Shown in pieces: positions 26,299 to 36,600 of a stretch of DNA of 64,000 bases (the first letter of the stretch is position 1; the number at the start of each line of letters is the position of its first letter). Origin of the DNA: Nocardia shimofusensis NBRC 100134 (GTDB lineage Bacteria > Actinomycetota > Actinomycetes > Mycobacteriales > Mycobacteriaceae). The DNA lies in the NCBI RefSeq assembly GCF_001613125.1, contig NZ_BDBT01000026.1, forward strand, positions 1 to 64,000, in the 5' to 3' direction. The position numbers were made by a program, and so were the translations under genes. Below the pieces are notes generated by a model that worked only from the letters and a program-made list of their open reading frames with translations, was not told where the DNA came from and did no database searches.

Positions 26299-29200
26299 CC
26301 ACGTCCCACCGAATACAGTTCGGTGCGTTTGTGACCGTCCCAATGAATGTGGGTGGGGACCACGCAGCTGTCACCGATACGGCGGATCTCGTAGATGTCG
26401 AGGGCCGGGACTTCGCCGACGGTGCCCCACAGGGCGTGACCGGTCATCACGAAGTCGATGTCCAGGCGCACCAGCAGGCCCATCAGTTCGCCGATGGCGC
26501 GTTCGTCGACTTTGGCGAAGGCATCGTCGAGCAGCACCAGACGCAGGGCGTGGTCGGCGTCTGGGAGGCCGGAGAGGTAGCCGTCTGCGGCAGCGAACAA
26601 AGTTACATAGGAGACGAAACGGGTCTCGCCCTGGGAGATCTTGGCACGGCGCGAGATTCGTCGGGTCTGGTTGGGTCCGGGGCCGAGGATGGTGACCTCG
26701 ATGGTGTGCCAGGCGCGGTAGTCGAGGGCTTGGCGCAGGTGGGTGGCGTAGACGGTGGCGCTGTCGGAGGCGCGCAGGCGGTCGACGCGTTCGCGGACCA
26801 GGGCGACGAGTTCGTCGTTGTCCTGCTCGGAGCGTACCTGGTCGGCGATGCCGACGAGATGCATCAGGCGGCGAAGTTCCTGGTCGGTGCTGTCGAGTTC
26901 CCAGCTGATCCGCACGCCGATGCCGTGGCTGGTCCGGGTGCCGCAGAGGCTGGCATTCATGGCGTCGACCAGCGAGCCGGCCTGGCGGACACGGCGGCGC
27001 AGTTCGTCGGTGATGCTGCCGAGGACGAATTCGGTGAAGACTTCGCGTTCGCGTTCGGTCAGGGCCTGCCTGCCGCGCTCCACCTTGTCCTCCAGGTATT
27101 TCAGGACATCGGGGAGGCTGTGGTGGTGTTCGGCGCCTTCGATGTGCACGAGGTGGGTGTCGTGTTCGACGCTCTGGGACACCTCGAGGTGGCCGGAGGT
27201 GTCGGCTCCGAACCGGGTCAGAGCGTTGAGCAGTGGGGTGACGCCGGTGGGTTTGCGGCCGCGCAGGCAGGCCGTGATCGAATCTGCCACCTGCCTGCAT
27301 TCGGCGGAGTCGTTCACCGTGTGGACGGGAGCGATCTCTTCCGCCACGGCGGCGGGGCGCAGGCCGGGGAGATGGAGCCGCGCATTGCAAAGTTCGGCGG
27401 CGCGGCGAAGGCTGTCCCGGTGGGCGAGCAGCCGGGTTTCGGTGGCTTCGAGGGTGGCTACGGCGGCTGCCGCGCTCTTGGCCGCGTCGTCGCGCTCCCG
27501 TGCGCGGCCGCGCAGCTGCTGCTGGACGCGTTCGCGTTCCCGCTCACTGGCTTCGATCTCGGCTTCCAGCTGCTGCAGCGGCAGGTCGAGAGCTTCCCGC
27601 AGGGCCGTGAGCTCGGTGGCCTGCTCGGACCACTGCCGACGACACTGTTCGGCAATGTCCTCGTCCTCGCTGCGGCGTGCGCGGGCGTCGGTGAGCCGGT
27701 CGAATGCCGTGGCTGTCGCGGTGCGCGGTCGCTGGACGGCATGGCAGGTGCGGTCGAGTTCCGCGCACGCCCGGGTCGCTGTCTCACACGCGTTCCCCAG
27801 CGCGGCCAGGCTATCGGCGTCGGCGGGTAGCGCCATTCCCTCGCACAGCTCCCGATGCTCGTGCTCCTGCGCACTCCATTGCGCACGTTGCCGCGCGGCT
27901 TGCTCTCGGACACTGCGCGCTACCTCGAGCAGCTGGGCCGCCTGCGCTGCCCGGGTGCGCGCGGCCTCACGAGCCGCGACCAGTTCCCGAGACCGGGGGG
28001 CGGTGCCGAGATGAGTGTCGAGTTCGCTGCGGTGGGTGCGCAACGCCTGCTCGCGAGCTTGCAGGTCGCCGATCATCTCCGCGATCTCGGTGAGTTGCCG
28101 CCCGATCCGGGCCAGTTCGTCGTGGCGGGCGGCGGCTCGCGCGGTCGCACCGATATGGCGGGCGGTGTCGGGAAAATGTCGGCCGCAGAGGGTTCCGTTG
28201 CGCCACCGGCCGTCGCCCGATATCGAGGTCGTCGCCCGGTCGTCCTCCCAGCCCACCCCGGCAAGAACCCGTTCGACCCGGTCAGCGGCCCCGGGCACGG
28301 CGGGATCGGGGCACAGCACGCGGGACAGCGGTGAAGCGGGTGCGGAATGTGCTGGGCGGAGCAGTATCTCGCCGTCTTCGGCCAGCAGTTCGCCGTGCTC
28401 GGTCAGTGCCGCCGTCAACAGACCCGAGGCCAGCAGAGCGCCTTCGATTCCGGCCCGCACGGTCGGGTCGACTTCGTCGCGGAAGTCGATTGCCCGCCAC
28501 AGCGGCATCCGATGCTCGGTCCGCTGCCACGGGGGTGTCGGCGGTTCGGGGTCCTCCTCGGCCTCGAGTCGGTACTGCCGTTCGCGCAGAGTATGTGCGG
28601 CCTGTTCGTGACCGTCGATATCGTGCCGGAGGCCGGCTGCTCGGGTGGTGAGCGCGTCCCGGGTCGGCTGGGCGAGATCGGTGGCCAGGTCGGCGAGTGC
28701 GTCCAGCAGCGAGTCGTATTCGGCGTCACCGCACAGGATCTCGGTGTCGGACAACAGCAGGGCCACCGTGGGGTGGGAGCGGTCCACGTCGGGCATCAGC
28801 CGGGCCGTGACGGGGGATTCGATCCAGGTGCGCCAGTTCCGGTTCACGGTGACCGCCAGGTCGTCACGGGCTGTGGCGGCCTCGAGCGCCGCCGTCTGCG
28901 CTGCTTGTGCCTCGTGTTCTTTGGATTCGGCCGCGTCTTCGAGACGGCGCACGTCCCCGTAATCGCGGTCGAGACGCCGTGCTTCCTGTTCGCGCCTGCC
29001 CGCCCGGTCCCGGCGGTCGCCGGCGGCCCGACCACAGTCGCGCGCACTCGAGCCGACCTCGTCGAGGTCTTCCGGAAACACCGTCGGAATCGATACCGAA
29101 GGGCGGGTGATCGACGTCGGAGCCTGATCCAGCGAATCCATGACCGTGTCGGTGCTGCGCGGCTCGTCACGGGTGTCCACGCCGATCGACGCCGGGAGCC

Positions 29201-30422
29201 GGCCGTACGGGAGTTCGACGGCAGCGAGCGCGCCGCATGCCCTGCTCAACGCTGTTGCCGCATCCTCGACGGCCGCACGCAGTTCGTCGGCTTGCGCGGT
29301 GAAGACGAAGGCCGCTGCATGCTCGTCGTCGCGAGCACGCCGGGCTCTGCGCGATGCTTGTTCGGCGGCGCCGCGCAACGAGGCGACTGTCTTCTGACGC
29401 TGTTCGAGATCTGCCACCTTCGCGAACAGCGGACGTGCCCGGAGTCCGGTCAGCGCACTGTCCAGTTCGCTCACTGTCGCGGTCAGGTCGACCACCTGCG
29501 CGGCAGCCGTGCTCTCCTTCTCCCGGAGCTCATCGAGCTGTTGAGCGAGTTCGTCGCGGGTATCCTGCGTCGCGTCGACATCCTCGGCCGCCTGCCGCAG
29601 CGATGCCGCGCCCTCGATGAAAACGCCTGCCGCATACCCGCTGTAAACGGCGTGGAAGCGGCGCACGTGGTCGAGAGTCCGGGCGAGATCTTGCTGAGCC
29701 AGACGGGTCGCGGTGAGCCCGTCGAGACGTTCACCCGCCGATTCGAGGGTCTGCTCGTCGAGCGGTGGCAGCGCATCGGACAGGATCTGTGGGAGCTTGC
29801 CCTCGTCGATGCGGTTGCCGACGTCGGGTGATCGCAGGGTGTGCAGCAACTGGATCAGGCCGGTGAACCTGTCCCGATCGGCTTCTCCGTGCAGTCCGAA
29901 GACGCGAGCCCGCACATTCTCGCGATGCTGTGCGGCGTCGGTGAGATTGTCGGCGCCGACGATCTCGCGCAACCGGTCACGTGACAACGCATCCCTGTTC
30001 ACGTCGAGCAGCACCAGCTCCTCACCCACCCGTTTACCGGTGAGGAAGAAGTGCACGTCGCTGCGATGTGTCGACGCGCTGTATTTGATGTAGGCGCCGA
30101 GGGTGAGGAATTCCTCGGGCCGGGCCAGCTCCAGCCACAGATATCCCACGCGATTGGTCTGCCCGCGCGCGCCGGTGCGCATCAGCTCATCGAGGCTGAC
30201 CTTCTGCGAGCCGGTGGCATCCATGCGGCGCCGGTCGGCGTCGAGCAGGAAGGGCAGCAGCATCTCCAGCGCGCGTGACTTGCCGGAGCCGTTGGCGCCG
30301 CGCAGGATCAGCCTGCCGCCCGACAGCGCGAATTCGGTGTCCAGGTATTGCCAGACGTTCACGACCCCGGCCCGTGCCAGGCGCCAGCGCTGGTCGAAAT
30401 GCTTCACTGGATCAGCGCTCAT
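26295..30422 (-). CDS. jetC: Wadjet JetC: SMC/MukB-like ATPase (TIGR02680 type)
   Basis: 1375 aa from ATG 30422 (MSADPVKHFDQRWRLAR). Walker A RGANGSGKSRALEM (about 41-50). Long coiled coils with many Glu/Arg/Ala heptads span about 250-1050 (for example EQLDELREKESTAAAQVVDL, LEAEIEASERERERVQQQL), interrupted mid-way by a globular region that would be the hinge. The C-terminal head has the ABC signature ISQGETRFVSYVTLF (about 1262), Walker B LRLVLLDDAFAKVDERA (about 1297) and the H-loop FVMTGHALWG. It is the motor of the loop-extruding complex. It overlaps jetB by 11 bp and jetD by 4 bp. Confidence 0.9.
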   Translation of the reverse strand: MSADPVKHFDQRWRLARAGVVNVWQYLDTEFALSGGRLILRGANGSGKSRALEMLLPFLLDADRRRMDATGSQKVSLDELMRTGARGQTNRVGYLWLELARPEEFLTLGAYIKYSASTHRSDVHFFLTGKRVGEELVLLDVNRDALSRDRLREIVGADNLTDAAQHRENVRARVFGLHGEADRDRFTGLIQLLHTLRSPDVGNRIDEGKLPQILSDALPPLDEQTLESAGERLDGLTATRLAQQDLARTLDHVRRFHAVYSGYAAGVFIEGAASLRQAAEDVDATQDTRDELAQQLDELREKESTAAAQVVDLTATVSELDSALTGLRARPLFAKVADLEQRQKTVASLRGAAEQASRRARRARDDEHAAAFVFTAQADELRAAVEDAATALSRACGALAAVELPYGRLPASIGVDTRDEPRSTDTVMDSLDQAPTSITRPSVSIPTVFPEDLDEVGSSARDCGRAAGDRRDRAGRREQEARRLDRDYGDVRRLEDAAESKEHEAQAAQTAALEAATARDDLAVTVNRNWRTWIESPVTARLMPDVDRSHPTVALLLSDTEILCGDAEYDSLLDALADLATDLAQPTRDALTTRAAGLRHDIDGHEQAAHTLRERQYRLEAEEDPEPPTPPWQRTEHRMPLWRAIDFRDEVDPTVRAGIEGALLASGLLTAALTEHGELLAEDGEILLRPAHSAPASPLSRVLCPDPAVPGAADRVERVLAGVGWEDDRATTSISGDGRWRNGTLCGRHFPDTARHIGATARAAARHDELARIGRQLTEIAEMIGDLQAREQALRTHRSELDTHLGTAPRSRELVAAREAARTRAAQAAQLLEVARSVREQAARQRAQWSAQEHEHRELCEGMALPADADSLAALGNACETATRACAELDRTCHAVQRPRTATATAFDRLTDARARRSEDEDIAEQCRRQWSEQATELTALREALDLPLQQLEAEIEASERERERVQQQLRGRARERDDAAKSAAAAVATLEATETRLLAHRDSLRRAAELCNARLHLPGLRPAAVAEEIAPVHTVNDSAECRQVADSITACLRGRKPTGVTPLLNALTRFGADTSGHLEVSQSVEHDTHLVHIEGAEHHHSLPDVLKYLEDKVERGRQALTEREREVFTEFVLGSITDELRRRVRQAGSLVDAMNASLCGTRTSHGIGVRISWELDSTDQELRRLMHLVGIADQVRSEQDNDELVALVRERVDRLRASDSATVYATHLRQALDYRAWHTIEVTILGPGPNQTRRISRRAKISQGETRFVSYVTLFAAADGYLSGLPDADHALRLVLLDDAFAKVDERAIGELMGLLVRLDIDFVMTGHALWGTVGEVPALDIYEIRRIGDSCVVPTHIHWDGHKRTELYSVGRG

Positions 30423-31593
30423 GCCTGATCTCCTGTCCGTCCATCGGCAACGCAAGTTGGGTGGTGCTGACCCGGGGGCGGTACCGGTAGGCCGGTGGCA
30501 GCAGCCGCATTCCGGTGGCATGGGCACGCACCAGACACAATGCGGTCAGGAGGGCGACGATATCGGCGCGCAGCCGATGCGGGGCGTCGGCGTATTCGGT
30601 CTTCCACACTCGCTTGTGCCGTTCGGTCAGGGCGGCCAGGGTGCTGTCGACGGTCTCCCAATCGAATTCACCTGCGGCCGTATCCTCCTCGGTACGGTCC
30701 ACCAACTCCCCGATCAGCAGCAGCGCCGCCTGCTTCACGGTGCCGGGACCCGGGAAATCGATATCACTGAGCGTATCGGCGGGATCGTAGGCGAGGGCGC
30801 CTTCGGCGCGGACCTCCAGCACCACACCGAAATTGTCGTTCAGCAGGCGTGCCAGTTCACTGCGCTCGCGCGAGAGGACATCGAGTTCTTCCGGGGTCAG
30901 ATCCTCGCGCAGCACCACCGGTTCCTCGGTGAGCCTGCGGCGCAGGCGGCGGCGGGGTGCGCCGCTGTCCGGTGTGAGTACATCCTCGGGCCGCGCCGAC
31001 GGTCCGATCGCTCGCACCAGCAGGTGTGGCAACAGGGGGCGGCACACCGTCAGCAGCGCTTCGCCGCCGTGGTCATCGCCCCACTGCGCCACCGTGCCGT
31101 CGGTTTCGGCGAGGACACCCCAGTCGATCAGCACCGTCAGGGCCGCGACTATGCGTCGACGCTCGGTCAGTTCATCGGAGAGGGTGACGCCCTGCTCGGC
31201 CGCGTCGGCGCGGATCTGGGCCACGAGCTGGGATATCAGGATCTGCTCGCCCACGCCCGGAGCAAGCAGTGCCGCGCAGGCCGAGGCGACGAGGGTGTAG
31301 GTGCGAGCATCCAACGGCATACCGCTGCGCCGCGTGAGCGTGCGGGTCGGCGCGGTGGGCTCGGGCGGTGTCTTGACCAGGCGCGCGAAGCTCGGTTCGA
31401 CGATCAGGTGATAGCCGAGGTGGGTGCTGAACATCGTGCGCAGCACGGTGGTGTGGCGTCGGATGAGGGCGAGTGACTCCGGGGCTCGGGAAGCTGTCAC
31501 GATCGGCGTGAACAGCAGGATGCGCGCCGCCTCACGGACTCCGGAGTCGTCCTGGGAACGGGTGCCGAGTGTACGAGTTCGACCGCTGCTCAT
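30412..31593 (-). CDS. jetB: Wadjet JetB: DUF2398 protein (TIGR02678 type)
   Basis: 393 aa from ATG 31593, which overlaps the jetA stop (ATGA). It starts with VREAARILLFTPIVTASRAPESLALIRRH, a pattern I associate with DUF2398. It then shows winged-helix-like segments (GMPLDARTYTLVASACAALLA, LSDELTERRRIVAALTVLIDWGVL) and a C-terminal stretch ending YRYRPRVSTTQLAL. It is the KITE-like partner that bridges kleisin and SMC heads in Wadjet complexes. The role is by gene order and length; no catalytic motif is expected. Confidence 0.82.
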   Translation of the reverse strand: MSSGRTRTLGTRSQDDSGVREAARILLFTPIVTASRAPESLALIRRHTTVLRTMFSTHLGYHLIVEPSFARLVKTPPEPTAPTRTLTRRSGMPLDARTYTLVASACAALLAPGVGEQILISQLVAQIRADAAEQGVTLSDELTERRRIVAALTVLIDWGVLAETDGTVAQWGDDHGGEALLTVCRPLLPHLLVRAIGPSARPEDVLTPDSGAPRRRLRRRLTEEPVVLREDLTPEELDVLSRERSELARLLNDNFGVVLEVRAEGALAYDPADTLSDIDFPGPGTVKQAALLLIGELVDRTEEDTAAGEFDWETVDSTLAALTERHKRVWKTEYADAPHRLRADIVALLTALCLVRAHATGMRLLPPAYRYRPRVSTTQLALPMDGQEIRHER

Positions 31594-33122
31594 CGAGCCG
31601 TCCGGAGTGTGGTCGGCGCGATGTCCGTCCCGACGGCGCGAACCGACAGAACGCAACCTTCGACGGTCAATGCACCGTCCGGAGATTCGATCCGGGTGCG
31701 CCCGCCGGGCGTGGACTCCAGCACCAGACCCAGATCGTGGTCGGTGATGTGGGTGGGCTCGTTGAATTCGGACTGCACGGCCAGCAATCGCGCCAGCTGG
31801 TCCAGCAGCACCGCGCGAGCGGCGGGAGACAGTCGGGAACCGTCCAGATTCCCGCACGCGATCAGTTCCACGGCGGCCGCACGGTGACGCTGCGCTTCTT
31901 CTTGTGCGGCGGCTTCGACCAGCCGGCGATCCGCGGTGGAATCGGGAACGCGCGAGGTCCGGCCCCGTGCGATCCGGTTTCCGCGCTCCCGCAGCGATAC
32001 CGGCACTTCGATGGGGTCGGCCGCGGTCCACGAGGTCGTCGGTGTCACGCGGGGATCGGGCTCGTCGGGGCCCAAGCCCAGATGCCGTGCGGGCCACGTC
32101 CCGAACGCGGCGGCGAACAGCCGGCTCGCCTCCTCGTCGGACGAATGATCCAGCCACGATGCCAGCCGCAGCAGGTCCGCGCGGCGCGAATAGCCGGTGC
32201 GCGAGGAGTCGAGTATGCGTTTGGCATTGGCGATCAGCTGACCGAGGGCCTGCCCCGCCGCGTGACGCAATTGCCCGGGCCCGGACTCTGCGCCCGAATA
32301 CCATTGGTGCAATTGGGTCCAGTCGCTGCGGGTGCGGCCCTGCGAGCGTTCGATCGACACCTGCCCGCCCAGACTCAGACCCGGCAGCGCGTCCAAGGTG
32401 GCCAGCAGTTGATCGAGGCGAGGCAGTACCTGGTCCAGTGCGCGCGCGATCAGCGGGGCATGCCGATTCACATCGGCGTTGATGAGATCGACGTAATCCA
32501 GCAGCAGGGTCTTGAACTGCGTGTACTCCGCACCCCCGAGATCGAACCGGGACAGCACACCGGCGAGGTAGGCGTAGAAGTCGGTGACGCTCGCGGTGAA
32601 CAACCGCTGATTGTTGAACACCGTCGTCACGATCCCCGCCAGACATTCATCACGTTCCGTGCTTCCCGCCGTATCCAGCAGCGTCGGGATCTCGCGCAGC
32701 GCTTCGGCGATCTGCCCGAGCAACTCCCGGGCGACCTCGCGGGCGCTGTCGGTGGTCTCCATGATCTCGAGCGCCCCACGATGAACCCGTCCGCCCAGGC
32801 TGGAGACCTGATACCGCGAGCGTGCCTTGAGATATTCGGCGACCGTGTTCACCCGCGCATCCCGCAGTGACGGCACCAGATTCCCCCATCGGACGAGCTG
32901 CTTGCACCGGCTCTCCACCACCTCTGCCGCCAGCGGGGTCCCGGCCGAGGTCAGTTGGTCGGCCACTGTCGCCGCCGACATGTCCGCCAGCAGCGACGCC
33001 GTGAACAGGGACATGATCGCGAGGTAATCGTGGCGTTCGTCGGCGGCCAGATAGCGGAACAGTTCCAGGTTCGTCGCCCCGTTCGGCTCCGCACCGGTTT
33101 CTGTGCGATCCCCACCCAGCAT
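31590..33122 (-). CDS. jetA: Wadjet JetA: DUF2397 kleisin-like protein (TIGR02677 type)
   Basis: 510 aa from ATG 33122 (MLGGDRTETG); an upstream in-frame start at 33236 would add residues without homology. FRYLAADERHDYLAIMSLF followed by winged-helix-like segments and LVRWGNLVPSLRDARVNTVAEYLKARSRYQ is the DUF2397 pattern I recognise; later FNNQRLFTASVTDFYAYLAGVL and long helices follow. It is the first gene of the four-gene operon and, by analogy to Wadjet, the kleisin that closes the SMC ring. No strong ribosome binding site is seen; the promoter probably lies within 33123-33647. Confidence 0.82.
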   Translation of the reverse strand: MLGGDRTETGAEPNGATNLELFRYLAADERHDYLAIMSLFTASLLADMSAATVADQLTSAGTPLAAEVVESRCKQLVRWGNLVPSLRDARVNTVAEYLKARSRYQVSSLGGRVHRGALEIMETTDSAREVARELLGQIAEALREIPTLLDTAGSTERDECLAGIVTTVFNNQRLFTASVTDFYAYLAGVLSRFDLGGAEYTQFKTLLLDYVDLINADVNRHAPLIARALDQVLPRLDQLLATLDALPGLSLGGQVSIERSQGRTRSDWTQLHQWYSGAESGPGQLRHAAGQALGQLIANAKRILDSSRTGYSRRADLLRLASWLDHSSDEEASRLFAAAFGTWPARHLGLGPDEPDPRVTPTTSWTAADPIEVPVSLRERGNRIARGRTSRVPDSTADRRLVEAAAQEEAQRHRAAAVELIACGNLDGSRLSPAARAVLLDQLARLLAVQSEFNEPTHITDHDLGLVLESTPGGRTRIESPDGALTVEGCVLSVRAVGTDIAPTTLRTAR

Positions 33123-33647
33123 GCCGACCACGATAGACCGGATGACCGTCGGCGTCGCCGTCTTCCGAAGCAGGCCGGGCCGGTCGATCTCCGAACTGAG
33201 ATCACCGTAGCGGACGCGGACGCCGCAACCATCCACCTCGAGCAGATCGAGAAGCAGTTCGGTATTGCCGACCCCGTGTTGTTCGCCTGCTCACCGCGAC
33301 ATGGTCACATCCGCCGCACACTGAGCGCTGGGAACTACTGCACATGCACCCGTGCACATCCAATGCCATATCCGGTCGCCTCATCGCAGCAGCGCATCAT
33401 CGGGGCAGAACGGCAAGCCTCGCCGCGCGTTCCGCGCACTCCTCGAGATCTGCCCATGCCTGCACCGAAGAGCCCCACCACGCCCCCGCGTCACACCGTA
33501 GTCTCAGTGGCGCAGAGCGCTCCGACATCGGTGCGCTCGCGACTACGCTCGGCGCGACAATGCTGTGCACAGCCGATCGCTTCGAGCACACGTTCTCCTC
33601 AGGGCTGGCGGATGCGTTCGGCCTATCGCAAGGTGTGTCTGGCACCA
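33123..33647. other. 525-bp spacer between the helicase-PLD gene and the Wadjet operon
   Basis: No gene I can support. Frames on both strands (33344-33781 plus, 33397-33732 minus) have low-complexity or unfamiliar products. The Wadjet promoter should lie at the left side of this region. Confidence 0.5.
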
Positions 33648-36600
33648 TCACCGTCTCCCACGACCGGCGGTCACGGTCTCTCCGATTTTCAGATCTTGGA
33701 CCCATGCCCGGTTCCCCTTTCGTGCAGGGCATGCCCTATTTCGGCACCGCCAGTACCAGTTGCCGTTCCTCCTACGCTTGAGATCCACTTCCCTTTTACG
33801 GCAGCCGCCGCATCGAGGCGGCCGAGAAAACACCCCTGCATGCTGTGCGCTGAGAATCTTCTTGGCGAAGTGGCTACCGCGCATAGTCAGCATCACTTCA
33901 CGAGTACTGCTCTGGGACAGCACATTGAGGCTGCCCAACATCACGAGGCGATCGTCGATGACAATGATCTTTTGATGCATCTCGTGCACGCAGACGATGC
34001 TGTCGACCACAGCGGCGAGTTCGTCCACAAGGTCTTGGAATTTTGTTTGGATCTTATCGTCGGGGTCACGAACGAATACCACGATCCGAACCCCTCGTGC
34101 TGCGGCGTCGGCCAGGACCGGCAATAGTGTCCGCAGCCGATTGGCCGTCCAAGGCGACCATATCCAGATTGATTCACGGGCAGCTTCCAGATGACCGGCA
34201 AACGTCTCGTAGAACGTGATCTCATCCTGGATATCGGAAACCTCCACATGACGGGAGAGAACCTCCGCCAGCCGCGACCCCACCGGTCCGAGCCTGTCCG
34301 GCGACGCGAACGGCGCGATCAGATCAGTGGCGGCGAGTCGGCGGACCTTCCTGCCCTCGAGCATGACCGCCAGTTCACCCAGAGCTGTGTCACGCGAGGC
34401 GCGCTCGATGCGGCTCAGGCTGCCGATCAGGTATATCCGCTGCTGCACACGGGTCACCGCGACGTTGAACAGGCGCAGCCCGTCACGGGCAAACTGTCCA
34501 CCCCGTGCGCCACGGCCCGCGCGGGCCATCCACATGCCCTCACCATCGGCCGACTCGACCAGATCGAAGATCACGACGCCGAACTCGCGTCCCTGGAAGC
34601 GGTGCGCTGTGCCGACCTCGGCGATCATCGCCCCGCCGATCTCGACCTCACGCATCGCTTCGAGCGTCGCGTCAACCTGCAGGGTATAGGGCGTGACGAC
34701 ACCGATGGTTGTCCCGTCTTCGACGTGCATCTCCGCGATCGCCCGCGCCAACAGCACACCCGCCGGCCACCATCCCTTCGCGCGACCTGCGCGATAGATG
34801 TGGCCGAGATCGGTCAGGCCGTCGGTATCCACGAGAACGATCTCCGCGTCACCCACGTTTGTGGTGGCAGTCCTGGCTTCGATACCCGGCCCCGCCTTCA
34901 GGATCCCGTCGTAGGCGATTCGGTTGGCCAATTCCATGACGGTCGGTCCGAATCGGTGCTGAACGTCGAGCGTGATACAGCCGGGATTGTCCTGCGCTGC
35001 GCGAGCAGTGTCGATTCCACAATGGTCGAATACTTCGGTGCACAACCATCGTCGCATATCCGAGCGATCGGTACTGCGCAGCGCCTGGGGCACGACCGGT
35101 CCCAATTGCATGAAATCGCCGAGCAGGACCGCGGTCCGGCCTGCGGCCGCCACAGCCGTCAGGACATCGGGAAGCGCGCCTGCGCCGACCTCGTCGACGA
35201 GGACCACGTCGTAGGGCCCCTCGACGGCAGCGGGTGTCGTCCGGAACCTGGCGAGCGTCGTGGCGACCAGCCGCGCAGACCGAATGATCTTCCCTTGAGC
35301 ATCTTGCGCCAAGGCGCGGTACTGCTCTTCGAGCTCCTGATGTTGTTTGCGCAGGACATCCGCATTGCGACTGTCGGCCTCAGCAGAAGAGCTCAGCAAT
35401 TCGTGCTCGGCATACTTGGCCGGAAACCCACGCCGAACCGCCGACAGGACCTCCTCTTCCGCCGCCTTCGTGAGCTCGAGTTCGTTGCTCAGCGTATGCA
35501 GTTCTTCGCTGGTCTGTTGCAGCAATGCAGTTCGCTTGCGGCGTAGGGATTCCGCTGCCTGGTGTTCACGAGCGAAGCGGTTGATCTCCGCACGGCCCAC
35601 TTCGGTAAATGCGGTGATGCGTTCGATCTCCTTATCGAGAAAACCGATACGAAGTCCGGCGGGTTCGGCGACCGAGGCCTGTGCTGCCACCGCAGCCGCC
35701 AGATCCCTGCGTAGCGCAGCCACCTCTGCATCGGCGTCCGATCGTGCCTTCCTGTCTCGGAACCGTGCCCAAGCTGTTCCGTTCTCGAGCTTCCGCAGTT
35801 GTTCTTCAGCCTTGGCAAGAGCCGTTGACCGCCTGGCAACCTCGATGTCGTAGCTGCTCAGCTCGGCTTCGAGCCGTTCCTTCTCGAGGCGATGGGCATC
35901 GATGTCACGCCATCTCGCTCTGTCCGCTGAGACCGCCGAGTCCTGCCTGCTCGCCTGGGCGGCTGCTGCCTCGGCCGCCTGGGCAGCCGCTGCCGCGTCC
36001 GTATGACGGCACGTCACATTGTCTATCCGCACCGAGAGGACTTCGGGGCTCAGCTCGGGAACTTGTAGACGCTTCTGGGCACGCCGGTACCGCGCGAAGT
36101 CGAAATCGACCAGAGCGTCGGCAAGCGCCTTGCGCCGGATGTCGCGCTCGGCAATCGCAGTCAGCTCCGCCGCGACGTGGGTGCGCTGCCGTTCGATGTC
36201 GTCGAGCCGAGCACGAACAAGAAGTGGCAGGCACACCGCATTGTCGGCAGCAACCTCCTTCAAATGTGGTGTGCCGACCCGCACTACCTGCCCTGGTGTG
36301 CCGCGAACCGCCGGCGCTACCTTCACCACGACGTTGTCCACCGCGATGTTCGTAGCCGAAACCAAGAGGATCCGCCGTCCCACCGCCATCAGATCGATGA
36401 TCGCCCGCGTCAGCACTGAGGTCTTTCCGGTGCCCGGCGGTCCCCACACCATCCACAGTCCACGACCTGAGCAGGCTCGGTATGCGTGCTGCTGTGCTGG
36501 CAGCAGTACCTCATCCGCCGGACTGACCGGCGCCAGTTCACCCCCCAGTTCTCCACGTGCAAGGGAGCCGGCGAGGCGCTCGTCGGTAATGCCCGCGATC

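Noticed and set aside
25033..26334. 433-residue frame on the plus strand over jetD
   Set aside because: Antisense shadow of jetD with no recognisable domain.
33344..33781. Frames in the gap between the helicase-PLD gene and jetA
   Set aside because: Opposing frames of equal length with no motifs; the end of the minus frame 33397-33732 looks slightly protein-like but is too short to call.
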